64,000 nt of DNA from Shewanella algae (GTDB lineage Bacteria > Pseudomonadota > Gammaproteobacteria > Enterobacterales > Shewanellaceae): NCBI RefSeq assembly GCF_009183365.2, contig NZ_CP068230.1, positions 4,431,001 to 4,495,000 of the forward strand. Direction: 5' to 3'. Below, piece after piece: positions 13,901 through 19,934 of the stretch (its first letter is position 1; the number at the start of each line of letters is the position of its first letter). Made by a program: the position numbers and the translations under genes. Below the pieces are notes generated by a model. The model saw only the letters and a list, made by a program, of their open reading frames with translations, did no database searches and was not told where the DNA came from.

Positions 13901-16243
13901 ATCATAGATCTGGATCCCAACACCCTGGCGTTCGGCATGAAGATAGAGTTTGCCAACATCTTCGGAGGTGAGCTTGAAAGCGGTGTGGTTGAGTTCTGGC
14001 GTGATGGCCAACTTATATCGACCCAAACCTTCAGCTCTGATGCCAGCAACGGTGACTATGCGGCTGACTTTAACGTGCAGGATGGTGGCTTTGATAGAGT
14101 TGTTATCAAGGCAACCGACAACGGCACAGCCCCCAGCCATGGAGACAACAGTGACTTCACTATTTCCTCCATAGAATTCACTGGTACAGGCAATGCCCCG
14201 GCAATCGCCTATGCTTCCGGTGAAGTAACGGCCCAATGGGGCGCTGATGGCCAAGGCAGCCTTGCATTGGCAGGTGTGACCGACACGTCCCTGGTTACCG
14301 CCAGCGGGGAAGCCGTTGAAGTGACCCTTTCAGGCAATACTTTGCTGGGCCAAACAGACTCGGGCGACTTGGTCTTTAAGCTGGAATTCACCCCAGGTAC
14401 AGGCCACTGGGACTTCTATCAGTACCAGACCATGCAGGGCACCGAAGACGGCGACCTGGACTTTGCAGTAACGGTAACCGATGCCGATGGTGACTCTTAC
14501 ACCGGCAATATTGCGGTGGTGCCTGTATTTAACTATCAGGTCACTGAAGCGGGTCCAGGCGATCAAACGGTCAATTTGGGTAACGCCGAAGATATCGTTA
14601 TCGGCGACCTGGATGGCACAGTCGTGGTTCCCGGGCAGGATTACAATATCGCCTTTATGGTCGATAGCTCGGGGAGTATCAACACCAGCACACTTAATAC
14701 CATGAAGTCCCAGTTGGCACAGGTATTTGAAACTCTCAAAGACAGTGCAGGTGGTGAGCAAAGCGGCACCGTGAAAATATTCTTGGTCGATTTTGATACT
14801 CATGCCAAGGGCAGCATCAGTGTAGATCTCAATGACCCCAATGCATTGAGCACTCTTCAGAATGCCCTGAATGACATGAGCAGCGGTGGCGGCACCAACT
14901 ATGAGGATGTCTTCACCACCACAGCCAACTGGTTCGCCAATGGCGATGCTCAAGATAATAGCGGTGCCACTAACCTGGCCTTCTTTATCACTGACGGCAA
15001 ACCAACTTACTACAACGCCAATGCCGGTGGGAACCCGAAGATCTACGACACGTGGTGGAGTGGTAATGATCGTAGCTTGTCACAAGTCATTGGCGCAGCC
15101 TACGTATTCGGCCAAGTCTATACCGTTAACGGACATGTAGTAATTGACGAAAGCGGTAACGTGTTCAGTGTAGAAGACTTTAACAACGTGAGCAGAAGCC
15201 CTGTTGGAGCCATGCGACCCGATGCCCAAGGTAACTATGATTACTATGCCTTGGCTGGTACCGGCAGCAGTACCAATTCGGACACTACGGCGAATTCCGA
15301 AGCTGGTTTTGCTCTACTCTCTGGCCTGGGTGTCACGGTTGAAGCCATAGGAATGGGCTCCAATATCGATGAGGATGACCTGCAGTCTTACGATACAGAT
15401 GGCAACGTCCAGACCAACATCGATGCCGATGAACTTGCCGACGCGATTCTCGGCAATGAAATCACCAATATGCCTGGCTCAGATACCTTGGATGGCGGTG
15501 CGGGTAATGACATCATCTTCGGTGACGTGATTCGCTTTGATGGCATTCAAGGTCAGGGTTACAGCGCGCTCAAAGCCTTTATTGCCGGCGAGTTGGGCCA
15601 AAGTGATGTGACCGATGCTGAAATTCACAACTATATCAGCGAGCATCCAAACCTCTTTGATAAGTCAAGTGCCAACGACAAGGGTGATATCATCCGCGGC
15701 GGTGACGGAAGCGATATTCTGTTTGGCCAAGGCGGTAATGATGAACTCTACGGCGGCAATGGTAATGACATGCTGTTCGGTGGTAATGGCAACGACCTGC
15801 TGGTTGGCGGCAATGGTGATGATTGGCTCACCGGTGGCCAAGGCGTAGATACCTTCAGCTGGAAAGCGGGTGAAACCGGCACCGACCATATCACTGACTT
15901 TGAGCTCAACAAAGATCAGCTGAACCTCAGTGATCTGCTGTTGGGTGAAGAGCACAACTCACTGGAGCAATATTTCGAATTCAGTGTTGCTGATGGCAAT
16001 ACCACTATCTCGATCGATGCGGATCTGGATGGTGAATTCGATCAGCACATAGTGCTCGACGGTGTCGACCTGTTTGCGACATACGGCAGTGATGAAAGCG
16101 ACATTATCAATGGCTTACTGGGGAACAGCGGCGATGGTCCTCTGATTGTCGACACTCAATCGGGTAACCCTGGTTCCTCCTATGTCAGTCAAACCAGCTC
16201 CAGTGGGCTGGATGAGCAAAAAACGCTGGATTCAGTGTTTTAA
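1937..16243 (+). CDS. bpfA: Giant LapA/BpfA-type RTX biofilm adhesin
   Basis: This 4768-aa protein is secreted by the type I system encoded next to it. The ATG follows a GGGGGCGGG ribosome-binding site. Residues 1-110 resemble the LapA retention module: a small beta domain, then a helix (EIAQLQALIAAGEDP) and TAAG at 102-105, the site cut by LapG between the two alanines. Residues ~162-556 are four 99-aa Ig-like repeats, and ~676-3008 are 21 repeats of 111 aa of Calx-beta/Big character. Two related VCBS-like segments follow (~3010-3160 and ~3740-3890), then an uncharacterised domain (~3900-4090). A vWA domain (~4236-4510) has the MIDAS motif DSSGS at 4243. RTX repeats (~4585-4640) and a T1SS C-terminal signal close the protein. 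By analogy with Shewanella BpfA and Pseudomonas LapA it anchors biofilm cells. Repeat number may be affected by assembly. Confidence 0.95.
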   Translation: MKALITTQDGQVKTLNGKAYVMSNGQQVPLQQGDFVAQGSEVFVDNDAQIELSLSDGSSLGSEAEVPQEALQSADSATDSEIAQLQALIAAGEDPTASLPDTAAGGAQGNEGTSGFVSLARSGAETLAASGYDSAGVEADAITLQDGLSQNTFELTQVAPSTVTLLAPTQVNEGGSITYTAVVDNAPLESDLVLTLSNGATIVIPVGQTSGSVTVDAPSDDVYLDSEVLNVGVTESQGGNYENLDLGNSVDTQVNDTIDTTTVTLTAPAEVNEGGQITYTATVNNAPETDLVLTLSNGASITIAAGQTSGTVTVDAPTDDVYQDGETLTVNVTGAQGGNYENLDLGNSVDTQVNDTIDTTTVTLTAPAEVNEGGQITYTATVNNAPETDLVLTLSNGASITIAAGQTEGTVTVDAPTDDVYQDGEILTVGITDAQGGNYEDLNLGNSVDTQVNDTIDTTAVTLTAPAEVNEGGQITYTATVNNAPETDLVLTLSNGASITIAAGQTSGTVTVDAPSDDVFVDAETLTVGIDSAQGGNFENLDTSDTASTLVNDTTDTVFAQISVDKTSVAEGGEITYTVTLVDANGNPVTLPSGASVTLALDWSGTASAADVDNLPPSVTITGDSQQSFTVNTINDGVYENSENLSVVISGVTDVDNSLEQLEIGSNNSADTTILDAQDAPVVGIVADQSSVTEGETAAFTVSIDQVADEDVVVNFTYSGVAEDGTDFTGVASVTIPAGSTSVPLDISTINDGIYEGAEDFTVTIDSVSGADAGIGTNNSADTTILDAQDAPVVGIVADQSSVTEGETAAFTVSIDQVADEDVVVNFTYSGVAEDGTDFTGVASVTIPAGSTSVPLDISTINDGIYEGAEDFTVTIDSVSGADAGIGANNSADTTILDAQDAPVVGIVADQSSVTEGETAAFTVSIDQVADEDVVVNFTYSGVAEDGTDFTGVASVTIPAGSTSVPLDISTINDGIYEGAEDFTVTINSVSGADAGIGANNSADTTILDAQDAPVVGIVADQSSVTEGETAAFTVSIDQVADEDVVVNFTYSGVAEDGTDFTGVASVTIPAGSTSVPLDISTINDGIYEGAEDFTVTIDSVSGADAGIGANNSADTTILDAQDAPVVGIVADQSSVTEGETAAFTVSIDQVADEDVVVNFTYSGVAEDGTDFTGVASVTIPAGSTSVPLDISTINDGIYEGAEDFTVTINSVSGADAGIGANNSADTTILDAQDAPVVGIVADQSSVTEGETAAFTVSIDQVADEDVVVNFTYSGVAEDGTDFTGVASVTIPAGSTSVPLDISTINDGIYEGAEDFTVTIDSVSGADAGIGANNSADTTILDAQDAPVVGIVADQSSVTEGETAAFTVSIDQVADEDVVVNFTYSGVAEDGTDFTGVASVTIPAGSTSVPLDISTINDGIYEGAEDFTVTIDSVSGADAGIGTNNSADTTILDAQDAPVVGIVADQSSVTEGETAAFTVSIDQVADEDVVVNFTYSGVAEDGTDFTGVASVTIPAGSTSVPLDISTINDGIYEGAEDFTVTINSVSGADAGIGANNSADTTILDAQDAPVVGIVADQSSVTEGETAAFTVSIDQVADEDVVVNFTYSGVAEDGTDFTGVASVTIPAGSTSVPLDISTINDGIYEGAEDFTVTIDSVSGADAGIGANNSADTTILDAQDAPVVGIVADQSSVTEGETAAFTVSIDQVADEDVVVNFTYSGVAEDGTDFTGVASVTIPAGSTSVPLDISTINDGIYEGAEDFTVTINSVSGADAGIGANNSADTTILDAQDAPVVGIVAEQSSVTEGETAAFTVSIDQVADEDVVVNFTYSGVAEDGTDFTGVASVTIPAGSTSVPLDISTINDGIYEGAEDFTVTINSVSGADASIGANNSADTTILDAQDAPVVGIVADQSSVTEGETAAFTVSIDQVADEDVVVNFTYSGVAEDGTDFTGVASVTIPAGSTSVPLDISTINDGIYEGAEDFTVTINSVSGADAGIGANNSADTTILDAQDAPVVGIVAEQSSVTEGETAAFTVSIDQVADEDVVVNFTYSGVAEDGTDFTGVASVTIPAGSTSVPLDISTINDGIYEGAEDFTVTIDSVSGADATISPTNNSADTTILDAQDAPVVGIVADQSSVTEGETAAFTVSIDQVADEDVVVNFTYSGVAEDGTDFTGVASVTIPAGSTSVPLDISTINDGIYEGAEDFTVTINSVSGADAGIGANNSADTTILDAQDAPVVGIVADQSSVTEGETAAFTVSIDQVADEDVVVNFTYSGVAEDGTDFTGVASVTIPAGSTSVPLDISTINDGIYEGAEDFTVTIDSVSGADAGIGANNSADTTILDAQDAPVVGIVADQSSVTEGETAAFTVSIDQVADEDVVVNFTYSGVAEDGTDFTGVASVTIPAGSTSVPLDISTINDGIYEGAEDFTVTIDSVSGADAGIGANNSADTTILDAQDAPVVGIVADQSSVTEGETAAFTVSIDQVADEDVVVNFTYSGVAEDGTDFTGVASVTIPAGSTSVPLDISTINDGIYEGAEDFTVTINSVSGADASIGANNSADTTILDAQDAPVVGIVADQSSVTEGETAAFTVSIDQVADEDVVVNFTYSGVAEDGTDFTGVASVTIPAGSTSVPLDISTINDGIYEGAEDFTVTINSVSGADAGIGANNSADTTILDAQDAPVVGIVAEQSSVTEGETAAFTVSIDQVADEDVVVNFTYSGVAEDGTDFTGVASVTIPAGSTSVPLDISTINDGIYEGAEDFTVTIDSVSGADATISPTNNSADTTILDAQDAPVVGIVADQSSVTEGETAAFTVSIDQVADEDVVVNFTYSGVAEDGTDFTGVASVTIPAGSTSVPLDISTINDGIYEGAEDFTVTINSVSGADAGIGANNSADTTILDAQDAPVVGIVADQSSVTESETAAFTVSIDQVADEDVVVNFTYSGVAEDGSDFTGVASVTIPAGSTSVPLDISTINDGIYEGAEDFTVTIDSVSGADASIGANNSADTTILDAQNPPSIGNITNVAVSEEGLTDGAPDDVGDTDTTDAVIANGTIELQDPDNDELEVTLSGPSGITSGGVDVTWSWDASTQTLTGSAGSTVVMTISLTAPAGNSSGTWGYEVTLHAPLDHPVANVEDVLNLNFGIDVADGSGATDSSSFQVTVEDDSPVVDVEPILDGVNTVGTYTGVMNTSGADKDYSADLSGNVNGWDAGSQTYFGASDITAGGKTVFFFVDPNNPDQLFAYTSDESPATAYDASNPDQTLIFTLNTDPNSDSYQLDILQSIDKLEEIDIGALDGGKGGISGTVYVTYDNATGAYNIYNDPSKVPSDAEVAFTLYGRDGNGDLADVNGTDNGFGVANPWVSGGETLIVDYADTVASASFNFNVGNNDPVLVHYKAYDANGQLLGEGEIGPNEVISDLGAIAYIELSAVTPDGAKFQLTGTTAQEIVSSTEPLDLDFGVVVTDSDGDQANGNLDIHLDAPGGAPVAITSYALASLDEFGLQDDNLDTDQQSLRFKAGDSELSDFGFNYQNGDFSGITVEGIRENFPLSWRLEGEYLIASMPGNGPNKDVLKISLDWSAIAAGSEGNIIVNAELIGNLPHNIDVDSLKISGIEIVGTDNNNQTAVSTLDVKVEKYTSAVDDYQEINEDQLATGNIFDNDTGEFSDGQDIELASFTVAGDSQVYSAGEDVAVEGGTLVINLDGSYTFTPEANWNGTVPVITYVTNNGDTATLTIKVNSVNDAPTIVTTTNAVVSEEGLTNGLPDSNGSSDTTDSATANGTIQLQDVDGDALTVSLTPPSGITSGGQAVTWQWDVATHTLTGSVGNLAVMTVVLTPPAGNGSGDWDYQVNLLGPIDHPDTSIEDVKDLTFGVSVNDGNGGTVSGSFVVSVEDDAPYMPDTAPVTATATDIPDTLIGAFDLTGYTGNRGELDFNGFTITARGFTSSTDHTLTSANINGSSSGIGVASVGSPYHNIANEVDFREFADGTGVSEEVIIDLDPNTLAFGMKIEFANIFGGELESGVVEFWRDGQLISTQTFSSDASNGDYAADFNVQDGGFDRVVIKATDNGTAPSHGDNSDFTISSIEFTGTGNAPAIAYASGEVTAQWGADGQGSLALAGVTDTSLVTASGEAVEVTLSGNTLLGQTDSGDLVFKLEFTPGTGHWDFYQYQTMQGTEDGDLDFAVTVTDADGDSYTGNIAVVPVFNYQVTEAGPGDQTVNLGNAEDIVIGDLDGTVVVPGQDYNIAFMVDSSGSINTSTLNTMKSQLAQVFETLKDSAGGEQSGTVKIFLVDFDTHAKGSISVDLNDPNALSTLQNALNDMSSGGGTNYEDVFTTTANWFANGDAQDNSGATNLAFFITDGKPTYYNANAGGNPKIYDTWWSGNDRSLSQVIGAAYVFGQVYTVNGHVVIDESGNVFSVEDFNNVSRSPVGAMRPDAQGNYDYYALAGTGSSTNSDTTANSEAGFALLSGLGVTVEAIGMGSNIDEDDLQSYDTDGNVQTNIDADELADAILGNEITNMPGSDTLDGGAGNDIIFGDVIRFDGIQGQGYSALKAFIAGELGQSDVTDAEIHNYISEHPNLFDKSSANDKGDIIRGGDGSDILFGQGGNDELYGGNGNDMLFGGNGNDLLVGGNGDDWLTGGQGVDTFSWKAGETGTDHITDFELNKDQLNLSDLLLGEEHNSLEQYFEFSVADGNTTISIDADLDGEFDQHIVLDGVDLFATYGSDESDIINGLLGNSGDGPLIVDTQSGNPGSSYVSQTSSSGLDEQKTLDSVF
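2419..3606 (+). repeat. Four 297-bp tandem repeats (99-aa Ig-like units) in bpfA
   Basis: The units begin near 2419, 2716, 3013 and 3310. Each encodes the pattern VTLxAPxxVNEGGxITYTAxV..NAPxxDLVLTLSNGAxIxIxxGQT. Units 2 to 4 are nearly identical at DNA level, while unit 1 has diverged. They form the start of the extender region after the LapG site. Confidence 0.88.
3962..10960 (+). repeat. 21 tandem 333-bp repeats in bpfA
   Basis: Unit starts are at 3962, 4295, 4628, 4961, 5294, 5627, 5960, 6293, 6626, 6959, 7292, 7625, 7958, 8294, 8627, 8960, 9293, 9626, 9959, 10295 and 10628. All units are 333 bp except units 13 and 19, which are 336 bp because ISPT replaces IG(A/T) near the end. Each encodes a 111-aa domain beginning DAQDAPVVGIVADQSSVTEG. 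Variation is limited to a few positions: D/N before SVSGADA, ADQ/AEQ, and GIGA/GIGT/SIGA. Unit 21 alone has TESE and EDGSD. The order of variants shows a larger duplication (units 11-14 match units 17-20). Confidence 0.95.
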
Positions 16244-16259
16244 AAGCTCTGTTGTTTGA

Positions 16260-16298
16260 ATGCTAGCCCATATTGCAATTCGCAATATGGGCTAGCAT
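16260..16298 (+). terminator. 17-bp perfect hairpin between bpfA and its exporter genes
   Basis: Arms 16260-16276 and 16282-16298 pair perfectly around a 5-nt loop (aattc). No T-run follows, so a simple intrinsic terminator is not supported. It sits between the bpfA stop and the start of the ABC transporter gene. It could reduce read-through or protect the 3' end of the bpfA mRNA, giving much more adhesin transcript than exporter transcript. The role is inferred. Confidence 0.55.
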
Positions 16299-16345
16299 GG
16301 CTGATACTAGAATTAATCATATAAAACGAAAGGATAAGTCGTTCT

Positions 16346-18517
16346 GTGACCGCATCCGCTTCACCTAAACCTGAGCAATGGACTATCTCGGCTTCCCAGC
16401 GAGTCACTGTGGATCCCCTGCTCGACAGTCTGGTTCTATTGACGGAATACTTTGGCAGCCCCTGTTCCAGTGAGTCTCTGGCGGCAGGCCTGCCCCTGTC
16501 TTCGGCTATTCTGTCCCCGGAACTGGTGCCTCAGGCAGCTGCAAGGGCCGGCCTAACCGCCAAGCTTTCCCGTAAAGGCTTGAATCAGGTTACTGCTATT
16601 CAGCTTCCCTGTATCTTGCTTTTGAAAGACAAGAAAGCCTGCATTCTTCGCGAGCTGGATCTGGAGCAACAGCATGCCGTGATCCAATTACCAGAAACCG
16701 GCGGCGAACAACGCCTGTCCATGGAGGAGCTGGAAACCCTCTATGTAGGCTATCTGTTTCTGGTTAAACAGCAGTACCGTGGCGATATGGGGTTTGATGT
16801 TTATCATCACGACCACAGTAAACACTGGTTACTGCAAACCATCAAAGACTCGGCCCCCATCTATCGTGATGCCCTGATTGCCTCAATCCTGGTGAACTTG
16901 TTTGCCCTGGTTTCACCGCTGTTTATCATGAACGTCTACGATAAAGTGGTGCCCAACCTGGCATTCGAATCACTGTGGGTACTGGCCATCGGAGCCGGTA
17001 TTGCTTATCTGTTTGATTTGGTCATGAGGCAGCTGAGAAGTTACCTTATCGATGTTGCCGGTAAGAAAGTCGACATCATAGTCTCGTCGCGACTGTTTTA
17101 TAAGGCAATCGGCATTCCCCTCGAAAACCGCTCGGCCAGTGTCGGCGGCATGGCGCGTCAATTAGGTGAGTTTGACAGCATCAGGGAGATCCTTACTTCG
17201 GCGACCATCACCACCTTGGTCGACCTGCCCTTCGCCCTGCTGTTTATGTTGATCATCTATCTGGTCGCCGGCGATCTGGCACTGATCCCATTAGTCGCCA
17301 GCTTAATCATCATCAGCTATACCCTGATCATTCAGCCCAGGCTCAAGACTGCCATTGAGGAAAGCAATAAATTTGCCAGCCTCAAACACGGCCATCTGAT
17401 CGAAAGTCTGGCCTCTCTGGAGTCCATCAAGTCATACGGCGCGGAAGGCCTGGTACAAAAAGCCTGGCAGCAGATGATAGGCCACACTGCCAACTGGCAG
17501 TTGAGATCGAAAAAGCTCTCCAACTCAGTGGCCAACGTTGCCAACTTTGTGGTGCAGTTGACCGTCGTCAGTGTCGTCATTCTCGGCGTCTACCGGGTTG
17601 CCGACAATGATATTTCCATGGGTGGGATCATTGCCGCTGTGATGCTTGCCAGCAGAGCAGTTGCGCCCATGGCGCAACTGGCCGGCTTGATGACTAGAGC
17701 CAACCAGACTGCCAGCGCGCTGAGACAGCTGGATCAGATAATGACCCAGGAAGACGAGTTTGAAAACAAAGGCCACCTGGTCAGCAAACAGCGCCTGATG
17801 GGCAAGATAGAAGCCGACGACCTCAGCTTCAGTTACCCTGGTTCGGAAAAACCTGTATTGCATCCCTTCGCCTTGAGGATCCGCCCGGGCGAGCGGATAG
17901 CCATTATTGGCCGTAATGGCAGCGGCAAGAGCACCTTGGCCAAGCTGCTGGTAGGGTTATTCAAACCCAGTAACGGCAGCCTAAGATACGATGGCATAGA
18001 CAGTGCCCAGATCCACCCCAGCGATCTACGCCGTAACTTCGGTTATCTACCACAGGATGTCACCCTGTTCCACGGTTCGGTCAGAGACAATATTCTCTTC
18101 GGCACCCGTCAGGTCACCGAGCACCAGTTGATCCGAGCGGTACAGCTTTCCGGGGTCAACCTGTTTACCGATATGGAATCGGAAGGCCTGGATCAACAGG
18201 TAGGTGAAGGCGGCCACTCTCTGTCCAGGGGCCAACGGCAAACCGTGGCCTTGGCCAGAGCCATACTCAATGACCCACCCGTGCTGTTGATGGATGAACC
18301 CACAGCCAGCCTGGATGCCAGAGCCGAGAAGCAATTCATGCGCTCAATGCATAATGTCAGCCGAGACAGAACCTTGCTGATCATCACTCACAAGATGCAC
18401 CTGCTGAATCTGGTGGATCGCATCATAGTGATGGATAGAGGCCACATCATTGCCGACGGTCCTAAGGATAAGGTGCTCGAAAAGCTCAACCAAGGGCTGA
18501 TGGCAGGAGGCAAGTAA
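16346..18517 (+). CDS. lapB: Type I secretion ABC transporter/permease for the adhesin (LapB-like)
   Basis: The 723-aa protein is an inner-membrane exporter of the HlyB/LapB type. Residues ~20-130 form a C39-peptidase-like domain. The catalytic cysteine motif is not recognisable (LTEYFGSPCSSESLAAGLP), as in other LapB proteins that export uncleaved RTX substrates. The membrane domain spans ~165-440. The nucleotide-binding domain has Walker A GRNGSGKST at 522-530, signature LSRGQRQ and Walker B VLLMDEPTA. The start is GTG, preceded by AAAGGATAAG. It ends one base before lapC, so the two are translated from one message. It powers export of BpfA and probably of the upstream adhesin. Confidence 0.92.
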   Translation: MTASASPKPEQWTISASQRVTVDPLLDSLVLLTEYFGSPCSSESLAAGLPLSSAILSPELVPQAAARAGLTAKLSRKGLNQVTAIQLPCILLLKDKKACILRELDLEQQHAVIQLPETGGEQRLSMEELETLYVGYLFLVKQQYRGDMGFDVYHHDHSKHWLLQTIKDSAPIYRDALIASILVNLFALVSPLFIMNVYDKVVPNLAFESLWVLAIGAGIAYLFDLVMRQLRSYLIDVAGKKVDIIVSSRLFYKAIGIPLENRSASVGGMARQLGEFDSIREILTSATITTLVDLPFALLFMLIIYLVAGDLALIPLVASLIIISYTLIIQPRLKTAIEESNKFASLKHGHLIESLASLESIKSYGAEGLVQKAWQQMIGHTANWQLRSKKLSNSVANVANFVVQLTVVSVVILGVYRVADNDISMGGIIAAVMLASRAVAPMAQLAGLMTRANQTASALRQLDQIMTQEDEFENKGHLVSKQRLMGKIEADDLSFSYPGSEKPVLHPFALRIRPGERIAIIGRNGSGKSTLAKLLVGLFKPSNGSLRYDGIDSAQIHPSDLRRNFGYLPQDVTLFHGSVRDNILFGTRQVTEHQLIRAVQLSGVNLFTDMESEGLDQQVGEGGHSLSRGQRQTVALARAILNDPPVLLMDEPTASLDARAEKQFMRSMHNVSRDRTLLIITHKMHLLNLVDRIIVMDRGHIIADGPKDKVLEKLNQGLMAGGK

Positions 18518-18518
18518 T

Positions 18519-19901
18519 ATGAATAAGCACCTGACTTCTGATGACTTGGAAATGGTAGACGATGTCTACGGCGCCATGATGACAGATGCTCCCACCAGCC
18601 ACAGATTGATTATCTGGTCGCTGGCGACAATGATGCTCTGCTTCCTGACCTGGGCCTATTTCGCTTCTCTCGACCGAGTTACCAAGGGCACGGGTAAAGT
18701 GATCCCCTCTTCCCAGGTACAGGTCATTCAAAGTCTGGATGGCGGTATTTTGAAAGAGATGTACGTTCAAGAAGGCATGCTGGTCAAACAGGGTGAGCCC
18801 TTGGTTCGCATCGATGACACACGTTTCCGTTCCGATGCCGCCCAGCAGGAGCAAGAGGTCTACAGCCTGCAGGCCAACGTTATTCGCCTGCAGGCCGAGC
18901 TGAACAGCATCTTTATCTCAGACATGGCCAACGATTGGCGGGAACAGCTCAAGATCACCAAGATCCCGCTGGTATTTCCTGCCGAACTGGCCGAGAAGGA
19001 GCCTGAATTGGTCAAGCGCCAACAGGATGAATACGCCGGCCGTCTGGACAACCTCAGCAACCAGGTCGAAATCCAGGCAAGGCAAATCCAGCAGCGGCAG
19101 CAGGAAACCGAAGAGTTAACCTCAAAAATCGGCACCCTGAGCACCAGTTATCGCTTGGTCAGCCGCGAGCTGGAACTGACCAAACCTCTGGCACAGAAAG
19201 GCATAGTGCCCGAGGTGGAACTCTTGAAGCTAGAACGTACAGTGAACGACATTCAGGGCGAACTGGCGACCCTCAGGGTAATGCGTCCCAAGCTCAAGGC
19301 CAACATGGATGAGGCCATACTCAAACGCCGGGAAGCGGTATTGGTTTACGCCGCCGACTCCCGCGCACAACTGAATGAGATGCAGGCCAAACTGGCAAGA
19401 ATGAATGAGGCCCAAGTGGGAACCAAGGATAAAGTCAGCAAAGCCGTCATAACCTCACCGGTCAATGGAACCATTAAAACCATAAATATCAATACATTGG
19501 GTGGAGTTGTTCAACCGGGTATCGATATCATGGAGATAGTTCCTTCCGAAGACCAACTGCTGATCGAAACCCGAATTTTACCAAAGGATATCGCCTTCCT
19601 GCATCCGGGGCTGCCCGCCATAGTTAAGGTTACCGCCTATGATTTTACCCGTTACGGCGGGTTGAAAGGCACAGTGGAACAGATAAGTGCAGACACTACT
19701 CAGGATGAAGAAGGCAACAGCTTTTATTTGGTAAAAGTGCGGACCGAAGAGTCCAGTTTAATTAAAGACGATGGCACTGAGATGCCCATTATTCCCGGCA
19801 TGTTGACCTCTGTTGACGTAATTACCGGGAAAAGAACTGTCCTTGAGTACATACTTAATCCCATTCTAAGGGCCAAAGAAACAGCGTTAAGAGAACGCTA
19901 G
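18519..19901 (+). CDS. lapC: Type I secretion membrane fusion protein (HlyD family, LapC-like)
   Basis: The 460-aa adaptor joins the inner-membrane ABC exporter to the TolC-like pore. A short cytoplasmic tail is followed by one membrane segment (~29-50, IIWSLATMMLCFLTWAYFA). A biotinyl-lipoyl-like half domain comes next (GTGKVIPSSQVQVIQSLDGGILKEMYVQEGMLVKQGEPLVRIDD), then a long coiled coil rich in Gln, Glu and Leu (~105-300). The second lipoyl half and the beta-barrel region (VITSPVNGTIKTININTLGGVVQPG) complete the fold. The gene starts one base after the ABC transporter stop. Length and layout are typical of HlyD/LapC. Confidence 0.92.
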   Translation: MNKHLTSDDLEMVDDVYGAMMTDAPTSHRLIIWSLATMMLCFLTWAYFASLDRVTKGTGKVIPSSQVQVIQSLDGGILKEMYVQEGMLVKQGEPLVRIDDTRFRSDAAQQEQEVYSLQANVIRLQAELNSIFISDMANDWREQLKITKIPLVFPAELAEKEPELVKRQQDEYAGRLDNLSNQVEIQARQIQQRQQETEELTSKIGTLSTSYRLVSRELELTKPLAQKGIVPEVELLKLERTVNDIQGELATLRVMRPKLKANMDEAILKRREAVLVYAADSRAQLNEMQAKLARMNEAQVGTKDKVSKAVITSPVNGTIKTININTLGGVVQPGIDIMEIVPSEDQLLIETRILPKDIAFLHPGLPAIVKVTAYDFTRYGGLKGTVEQISADTTQDEEGNSFYLVKVRTEESSLIKDDGTEMPIIPGMLTSVDVITGKRTVLEYILNPILRAKETALRER

Positions 19902-19934
19902 GCTCAAAGTCACAATAAACCTGGAGGGTTTAGC

